Source: Nocardiopsis xinjiangensis YIM 90004 (GTDB taxonomy: Bacteria; Actinomycetota; Actinomycetes; Streptosporangiales; Streptosporangiaceae). From it: DNA of 40,674 nucleotides. Below are positions 35,118-40,674 of the stretch, one piece after another (position 1 is the first letter of the stretch; each line of letters opens with the position of its first letter). The notes beneath the pieces were generated by a model. That model ran no database searches. It had not been told where the DNA came from and was given only the letters and a program-made list of their open reading frames with translations. The translations under genes and the position numbers were made by a program. Where the stretch lies: positions 42,287 to 82,960 of the forward strand of contig NZ_ANBE01000038.1 of assembly GCF_000341145.1 (NCBI RefSeq). Direction: 5' to 3'.

Positions 35118-36416
35118 ATGACACTCCGGAGACAGGTGAGGGCCTGGCTGACCGCCCCGGCCCGGCGCGTGTGGCAGTGGTGGTGGAACCGCCGGGAGCG
35201 CCTGGCCGACTGGCTCTTCGCTCTCGTCCCGCTGCCCTTCGTGCTGTTCTTCCAGGTCATTGTCTCCATGGGGGCGATGGTGGGGCTCGTGGGAGGTCAC
35301 CTGGTCTACCCGGAGACCGGTCAGCCGCGCTGGGAGGCCCCGGAGATCTTCATCGGGCTGGGGCTCTACGCTCTTCCCGGACTCATCGCACTGGCCCTGA
35401 TGTTCGTGCGCCGCAGCCGTCCCCAACTGGTCCTGGGGTTCTCCGGTCTGCTCCTGCTCCTGTGCGGGAACTTCTTCCCGGCCGGTATCGCCCTGTACAG
35501 CTATGCGTCCCACTTCACCGGCCGCCGGGTCCTGGCCGGGTGGTTCGGCCTGCACACGCTCGTGCTCGTGGCGGCCTACTGGGATTTCCCCCCGGTGACG
35601 CACGTGTTCACCTGGGGCATGTTCCTGGTGGTGCCCACCCTCCTGGGCCTGTGGGTGGGCACCCGGCGCCAGCTCGTGGAACGCCTCCAGGAACGCGCAG
35701 CCCGCCTGGAACGCGAACAGCACCTCATGGCCGAGCGGGCCATCGGCGCCGAACGCACCCGCATCGCCCGCGAGATGCACGACGTCGTCGCCCACCGCGT
35801 CAGCCTCATGGTCCTGCACGCCGGGGGACTGGAGGTCTCGGCCCAGGAGAAGGGCTCGGTGGAGACCGCGGGTGTGATCCGCACCACCGGACGCGAGGCC
35901 CTGTCCGAGCTGCGCGGGATCCTCGGCGTCCTGCGCGACGAGGAGACCGACATCGCCCCGACCACCCCCCAGCCCGTCCTGGCCGATCTCGACCGCCTGC
36001 TGGAGGAGTGGAGCGGCGCCGGCATGGACCTGCACCGCCACGAGACCGGTGATCAGGAGACCCCCGTGCCCGGGCCGGCCCAGCGCACCGCCTACCGGGT
36101 GGTCCAGGAGGGTCTGACCAACGTCGCCAAACACGCCGTCGGCGCGACGGTGACCGTGAACCTGTACCACGGCACCGACCGCCTCGAGATCGAGGTCGCC
36201 AACACCCCGGCCCCGGCACCGGCGACGTTCAGCCCACCGCCCCGCAGCGGCTACGGTCTGTCCGGGTTGCGTGAACGCATCACCCTGGCCGGTGGATCCC
36301 TCTCGGCCGGCCCCTGCCCCGACGGCGGGTGGCGGATACGCGCTATCGTTCCCACGGACCGGACCGACACCGAGGAAGGGGACCCGCACGGTGATCCGCG
36401 CGCTCCTGGTCGATGA
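35118..36416 (+). CDS. NarL/DesK-type sensor histidine kinase
   Basis: 432 residues. Five or six helices in the first 195 residues with almost no exterior domain (intramembrane-sensing type), then a coiled segment RLQERAARLEREQHLMAERA. The HisKA_3 box is REMHDVVAHRVSLM with phospho-acceptor His221, and a HATPase domain follows, with GLTNVAKHA and GYGLSGLRERI. Such kinases often sense cell-envelope stress. The response-regulator gene overlaps its end by 26 bases. It is divergent from the ABC/FtsX exporter, which it probably controls (inference from gene order). Confidence 0.92.
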   Translation: MTLRRQVRAWLTAPARRVWQWWWNRRERLADWLFALVPLPFVLFFQVIVSMGAMVGLVGGHLVYPETGQPRWEAPEIFIGLGLYALPGLIALALMFVRRSRPQLVLGFSGLLLLLCGNFFPAGIALYSYASHFTGRRVLAGWFGLHTLVLVAAYWDFPPVTHVFTWGMFLVVPTLLGLWVGTRRQLVERLQERAARLEREQHLMAERAIGAERTRIAREMHDVVAHRVSLMVLHAGGLEVSAQEKGSVETAGVIRTTGREALSELRGILGVLRDEETDIAPTTPQPVLADLDRLLEEWSGAGMDLHRHETGDQETPVPGPAQRTAYRVVQEGLTNVAKHAVGATVTVNLYHGTDRLEIEVANTPAPAPATFSPPPRSGYGLSGLRERITLAGGSLSAGPCPDGGWRIRAIVPTDRTDTEEGDPHGDPRAPGR

Positions 36417-37050
36417 CGAACTCCTGGTCAGGTCCGGGCTGCGGATGATCCTGGACTCGGCCCCCGACATGGAGGTCGTGGGGGAGGGCAGCGACGGCGA
36501 CGAGGCCGTGGCCCTGACCCGCGACCTCGAACCGGACGTGGTCCTGCTCGACATCCGTATGCCCGGCTCCGACGGCATCACCGCCGCCGGCAACCTGGCC
36601 GCTCTGCCGAACCCGCCGCGGGTGGTGCTGTTGACCACCTTCGACCTGGACGAGTACGTGCACGCCGCACTGCGCGCCGGGGCGGTCGGATTCCTGCTCA
36701 AGGACACCCCGCCCCGCGACCTGGTCGAAGCGGTGCGCACCGTCCACGAGGGCCACGCGATGCTCTCGCCCAGTGTCACCAAACGCATGCTGGAACGGTT
36801 CACCGCGCCCGCGCCCGCCGACTCGGCCGCCGGCAGGGTCGAGGCCCAACGCCGGTTGTCTGTGCTCAGCGGCCGTGAGAAGTCGGTCCTGGTCGCGGTC
36901 GCCGAGGGCAGCTCCAACGCCGAGGCCGGGCGGTCCCTGGGTATGCGCGAGGCCACAGTGAAGGCCCACGTGAGCCGGATCCTGTCCAAGCTCGAGGTGT
37001 CGAACCGGGTGCAGGCGGCGATCCTCGCGCACGACGCCGGTTGGGCCTGA
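36391..37050 (+). CDS. NarL/FixJ-family response regulator
   Basis: 219 residues. The receiver domain has acidic pocket D8/D9, phospho-acceptor D54 (VVLLDIRMPGSDG), the switch Thr in LLTTFDLDEYV and Lys in FLLKDTPPRD. The C-terminal LuxR-type helix-turn-helix contains LSGREKSVLVAVAEGSSNAE and ATVKAHVSRILSKLEVSNR. GTG 36391 overlaps the kinase gene, with GAGGAAGGGG upstream inside the kinase frame. Partner of the preceding kinase; likely targets are its own and the exporter promoter. Confidence 0.93.
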   Translation: MIRALLVDDELLVRSGLRMILDSAPDMEVVGEGSDGDEAVALTRDLEPDVVLLDIRMPGSDGITAAGNLAALPNPPRVVLLTTFDLDEYVHAALRAGAVGFLLKDTPPRDLVEAVRTVHEGHAMLSPSVTKRMLERFTAPAPADSAAGRVEAQRRLSVLSGREKSVLVAVAEGSSNAEAGRSLGMREATVKAHVSRILSKLEVSNRVQAAILAHDAGWA

Positions 37051-37191
37051 ACCAGGCGAGGGCCTTCCCACGCAGCGCCGCACAAGCGTGGCGTGCCTCA
37101 CGCCGGCCCCCTGACGTGCCCGAACACCCGTGTTCCCGGCCATGGCGGTGCTGCGGTCCTTCGGGACCCGGTTGGGGCTACCGGCGAGTAG

Positions 37192-37980
<789 letters not shown>

Positions 37981-38039
37981 GGCTCCGACCGGCCCCCTCC
38001 ACACAGCCAAGACCAGAACAGGACGGATCACCCGACACC

Positions 38040-38804
38040 ATGGGAATCCTCGACGGTAAGCGCATCCTCGTCACCGGGGTGCTCACCGACTCCTCCATCG
38101 CCTTCCACGTCGCCCGCATGGCTCAGGAACAGGGCGCCACGGTCGTCCTGACCGGCTTCGGCCGCATGAGCCTGGTCGAGCGCGTCGCCAAGCGCCTGCC
38201 CGAGACACCCCCCGTCCTGGAACTCGACGTCACCGACGACGCCCAGCTCGACGACCTGGCCGAGCGGGTCAGCGCCCACGTCGACGGCATCGACGGGATC
38301 GTGCACTCCATCGGATTCACCCCGCAGGAGGCCCTGGGCGGCAACTTCCTCAACACCCAGTGGCAGGACGTGGCCACGGCCATGCACATCTCCACGTTCT
38401 CGCTCAAGTCCCTGACCACCGCCCTGACGCCGCTGATGAAGGACGGCGGCTCGGTGGTGGCCCTGGACTTCGACAACAGCGTGACCTACCCGGTCTACGA
38501 CTGGATGGGAGTGGCCAAGTCCGCCCTGGCCTCCACGGCCCGGTACCTGGCCCGCTACGTCGGCGAGCAGGACATCCGCGTCAACCTCGTCTCCGCCGGC
38601 CCGCTCAACACCATGGCCGCCCGCAGCATCTCCGGGTTCGAGCAGCTCTCCGAGCGCTGGCCCGAGCGCGCCCCGCTGGGCTGGGACGTCGATGACCCCA
38701 CACCCGCGGCCAAGGCCGTCGTCGCGCTGCTGTCCGACTGGTTCCCCGCCACCACCGGTGAGACCGTCCACGTCGACGGAGGTTTCCACTCCACCGGCGC
38801 CTAG
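38040..38804 (+). CDS. fabI: Enoyl-ACP reductase, InhA/FabI type
   Basis: 254 residues. NADH-dependent reduction of enoyl-ACP, the last step of fatty-acid elongation and the enzyme class hit by isoniazid and triclosan. Family features are GILDGKRILVTGVLTDSSIA, the HSIGF loop (Ser matching InhA Ser94), the Y-x6-K catalytic pair Tyr153/Lys160 (VYDWMGVAKSAL), RAPLGWDVDD, and LLSDWFPATTGETVHVDGG. It is closer to mycobacterial InhA than to E. coli FabI in these stretches. ATG 38040; the ribosome site is weak (GGACGG). Co-transcribed with fabG. Confidence 0.93.
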   Translation: MGILDGKRILVTGVLTDSSIAFHVARMAQEQGATVVLTGFGRMSLVERVAKRLPETPPVLELDVTDDAQLDDLAERVSAHVDGIDGIVHSIGFTPQEALGGNFLNTQWQDVATAMHISTFSLKSLTTALTPLMKDGGSVVALDFDNSVTYPVYDWMGVAKSALASTARYLARYVGEQDIRVNLVSAGPLNTMAARSISGFEQLSERWPERAPLGWDVDDPTPAAKAVVALLSDWFPATTGETVHVDGGFHSTGA

Positions 38805-38968
38805 GTCTACTGACCACGGAGGTCGAGTGCAGCCCGGGCTTGGTCTTGTCGAGGTGTCCCGAGGTTTGCGGGCCTGGATCGGGGCTTTGCGGATTGGTTC
38901 GGGGTGGGTGGTGTTCGTCGGAGCGTCGAGCGTAGCCCGGCCGGGGCTTTCCGCAACCCGCTTCGGCG

Positions 38969-39002
38969 CCATCCCCACACACCTTTCCCTGGGTGGGGAT
39001 GG
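38969..39002. repeat. 10-bp inverted repeat
   Basis: CCATCCCCAC and GTGGGGATGG with a 14-base loop, in the structured intergenic block. No T-run follows on either strand. Confidence 0.5.
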
Positions 39003-39299
39003 TGGCGGCCTTGTACGGGGTCGGTGTGGGGCGCCTCGGGTGTGCGGTCCGCCCCTTGATGCCGGGCCGGCCCGCTCTCGCCGCCGAACACCCACCGGCC
39101 GCAGCCCTCATCCGACCGAAGAAGTGGGGGCCCAAAAGCCAAACCCCCTCGGGTGGCGGCATTGCGACCACCGCTTGCGGCGTGGGCATGGTGGCTCACT
39201 CCTGCGTAAGGCACAGGCCTGGCCCCGGCACTCCCGGTGACGGCATTGAGGCCGGGGGTGACGGGCGTGTGCGCGGACCGGGAAGGCCCTGCTGTCCGG

Positions 39300-39392
39300 G
39301 ATCTTGCTACCAGAGCCGGGGGCGGCGGTCGGTCGAAGTCGGCTCCAGAGCCACTGCCGAGGGCGACAACCTCTGATCTTGCGACCAGTGCC
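39300..39392. repeat. Near-exact direct repeat, 18 bp, 75 bp apart
   Basis: GATCTTGCTACCAGAGCC (39300-39317) and GATCTTGCGACCAGTGCC (39375-39392) match at 16 of 18 positions. Confidence 0.5.
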
Positions 39393-39507
39393 AGGCTCGG
39401 CCACCAGGCCGGCCCCGGGGCCACCCTCGAGTGTTGGCAGTGCGGGTGAGGGCACTACCGGCCGGTGTCGGCACTCTCCAGAGCACTACCAATGGGGTTG
39501 GCGGGGA

Positions 39508-39563
39508 CGAGCCCCCGCTTCGCAGTCATTTTCGACGCCGGGGATGACTGTAAAGCGGGGGCT
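39508..39563. repeat. Compound hairpin downstream of the HNH gene
   Basis: 12-bp perfect arms GAGCCCCCGCTT (39508-39519) and AAGCGGGGGCTC (39552-39563) enclose a second 7-bp stem CAGTCAT (39522-39528)/ATGACTG (39543-39549). It lies about 120 bases past the stop of the HNH gene. It could be its terminator, or the end structure of a mobile or repeated element. Confidence 0.65.
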
Positions 39564-39685
39564 CCCCCGTCTACATCGCCGAACACACACCCGAGCGCCC
39601 CCGACCGAGACAGCGACCCCAGCCAGGGGTGCCATGGGGCAGGGCCCCCGGGAGGCTCTCTTCCCGGGGGTGAGGGGTGGTGGTG

Positions 39686-40674
39686 CTAGCCGCCCACCGG
39701 ATCCGGCGGGCCCGGCGGAGCCTTGCTTCCCGGCAGGGGCGGGTCTTTGGCTCCCGCCTTGGTCTTGTTGCGGCGGCGGGTGTTGCGGCGGTACTTCAAC
39801 CGGTTATGGGTCGAACACAGGGGTTGGAGGTTGGCGGCGCTGGTGGTGCCGCCGTGGGAGAACTCGGTGATGTGGTCGGCCTCGCACCGCGAGACCGGCA
39901 CATCACACCCGCCCTTCCACGCGCAGGTGGAGTGCTTCGCGAACGCCAACGTGCGCAAATAGCCCGGCGCCAGGCGTTGGGCCCGGCCCAAATCGAGGGG
40001 CAGGCCGGTGCGGTCGTCGAAGACCAGGCGGCGCAGCTGCGCCTCCGGCGCCATCGCCCGCACCACCGAGGCGGCCAGGACGTTGCCGTCCTCGGTCCGC
40101 GCCGGACCACCACCACACGGGCCCGGGACCGGGGTCTGCCCCTGTCCCCCACCCTGGTCCGGGTGTTGGTCCATGAGGGTGGACAGGGGCACGGTGATGT
40201 TGATGACCGCTTTGGGACCCGGCGCCCTCTCGCAACCGTGGTGGCCGTGCGCGAACCCGGCCGCCGCCATGAGCGCGTCATAGGTACGCGCATACCGCGA
40301 AACAGGCGCGTCCCCGTCGTAGGGGGCGGTGTAGGAATCCAGCGCTGCTTGCAGGCGTTCGGCGTCGCCGGACGGGCCCCAGGCCTCGAACTGGAAAGTC
40401 CCCTCGAAGGTGCGCCGCAACCGCGCGCCCCGTTCGGCGAACGCGGCCTCTTCGTTCTTCTCCGGCCGGTCCGGGTTGAGCTCCAGCCCCAGAGCGTTGG
40501 CGGTGCGGGTCAGGGACCGCACCGACATCGCCCCGCGCTCACGCTTGGCCCCCACCAGCCCGGCCTCGATCATCGACCGGTACCGATCAGCGTCCGGGCG
40601 GGCGGCGGTGTCGCGCTTGCCCACCTCGCGCTCGACGCCCGAGGCGATGGCCGAGGCCTCGCCCAGCGTCAACG
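39686..40674 (-). CDS. DUF222/HNH endonuclease-like protein (13E12 family), 5' end outside window
   Basis: The C-terminal 329 or so residues are visible. A DUF222-type helical region (RYARTYDALMAAAGFAHGHH) is followed by an HNH nuclease motif: CAWKGGCDVPVSRCEADHIT, then SHGGTTSAANLQPLC and STHNRLK, with zinc-binding cysteines around the His-Asn-His residues. The tail is Pro/Lys-rich. This family is present in many copies in actinobacteria and was first noted as the 13E12 repeat in M. tuberculosis; many members sit in mobile or repeated regions. A TTG near 40672 could act as a start, but the DUF222 domain appears to continue past the window edge. Confidence 0.85.
   Translation of the reverse strand, partial: LTLGEASAIASGVEREVGKRDTAARPDADRYRSMIEAGLVGAKRERGAMSVRSLTRTANALGLELNPDRPEKNEEAAFAERGARLRRTFEGTFQFEAWGPSGDAERLQAALDSYTAPYDGDAPVSRYARTYDALMAAAGFAHGHHGCERAPGPKAVINITVPLSTLMDQHPDQGGGQGQTPVPGPCGGGPARTEDGNVLAASVVRAMAPEAQLRRLVFDDRTGLPLDLGRAQRLAPGYLRTLAFAKHSTCAWKGGCDVPVSRCEADHITEFSHGGTTSAANLQPLCSTHNRLKYRRNTRRRNKTKAGAKDPPLPGSKAPPGPPDPVGG

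Larger units (their letters stand above)
38805..39685. other. Structured intergenic block, no supported gene
   Basis: About 880 bases between fabI and the HNH gene. Codon periodicity breaks down: all frames give Pro/Arg/Gly-rich text without recognisable domains. It contains a 10-bp hairpin CCATCCCCAC (38969-38978)/GTGGGGATGG (38993-39002), a 16-of-18 direct repeat (39300-39317 and 39375-39392), and a large compound hairpin (39508-39563). It may be an interspersed repeat or remnant linked with the HNH gene. Confidence 0.5.

Noticed and set aside
34863-37085. 740-residue minus-strand frame opposite the kinase and response regulator
   Set aside because: Antisense shadow; the plus strand encodes both partners with intact H- and D-boxes.
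37122-37135. LexA/SOS box reading of GAACACCCGTGTTC
   Set aside because: The half-site spacing (6 bases between GAAC and GTTC) does not fit the actinobacterial LexA consensus, which has 4.
38605-39424. Minus-strand frames of about 200 codons in the block after fabI
   Set aside because: One overlaps fabI in antisense and both give Pro/Arg-rich text without domains or ribosome sites; treated as non-coding repeat-like DNA.

Overview
The window looks like chromosome from a high-GC filamentous actinomycete, most likely Nocardiopsis or a close relative. The signs are very high GC with strong third-position bias, frequent GTG/TTG starts, a WhiB protein, an InhA-type enoyl-ACP reductase, a LAxTG-type sortase substrate and a DUF222/HNH (13E12-type) protein. 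The genus is an inference from gene style. No rRNA, tRNA, CRISPR array, prophage or transposase was seen. About 29 protein genes are well supported, most of them housekeeping or membrane functions in short transcription units.

1-2.7 kb (minus strand) is a sulfate-assimilation operon: a ferredoxin-type sulfite reductase, a small zinc-ribbon protein and cysH (APS reductase, cut by the window edge). Upstream lies a 29-codon, apparently leaderless cysteine-containing leader peptide followed by two RNA hairpins, which suggests cysteine-responsive attenuation. 2.7-6.4 kb holds a BrkB/YihY membrane protein, an unrecognised single-pass membrane protein and a secreted Glu-Pro-repeat protein with a LAATG cell-wall sorting signal. 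6.5-10.4 kb holds an MFS transporter, a GNAT acetyltransferase, a phosphoribosyltransferase fused to a degenerate hydrolase domain, and a WhiB regulator.

11-19.7 kb runs on the plus strand: a YccF protein, an AI-2E-family transporter, an ABC-F ATPase, a small HTH protein, a crotonase-fold protein that lacks one of the two usual catalytic glutamates, a DEAD-box RNA helicase with an RGG tail, and a sodium:alanine symporter. 19.7-21.7 kb is a YraQ-type permease / TIGR03943 pair preceded by a perfect Zur/Fur-like palindrome abutting a -10 box, so this is probably a metal-regulated unit. It is followed by an orphan sensor kinase. 23.4-26.3 kb has a lone branched-chain-amino-acid-type binding lipoprotein divergent from an acyl-CoA dehydrogenase, with several inverted repeats between them.

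26.3-31.3 kb carries a phosphopantetheinyl transferase, a DeoR regulator, a polyprenol-phosphate mannosyltransferase, a small acidic protein and a DHA2 drug exporter. 31.4-37.1 kb is an ABC/FtsX exporter pair divergent from a NarL-type two-component system. 37.3-38.8 kb is fabG-fabI (mabA-inhA-like), for fatty-acid elongation. The last 1.9 kb differs: about 0.9 kb of structured, apparently non-coding DNA followed by a DUF222/HNH endonuclease-like gene that runs off the window.

The strongest leads are the sulfur-operon leader RNA, the Zur-like operator, the PRTase fusion with a catalytically dead hydrolase half, the operator-rich divergent region at 24.7-25.2 kb, and the hairpin-bearing repeat-like block beside the HNH gene.
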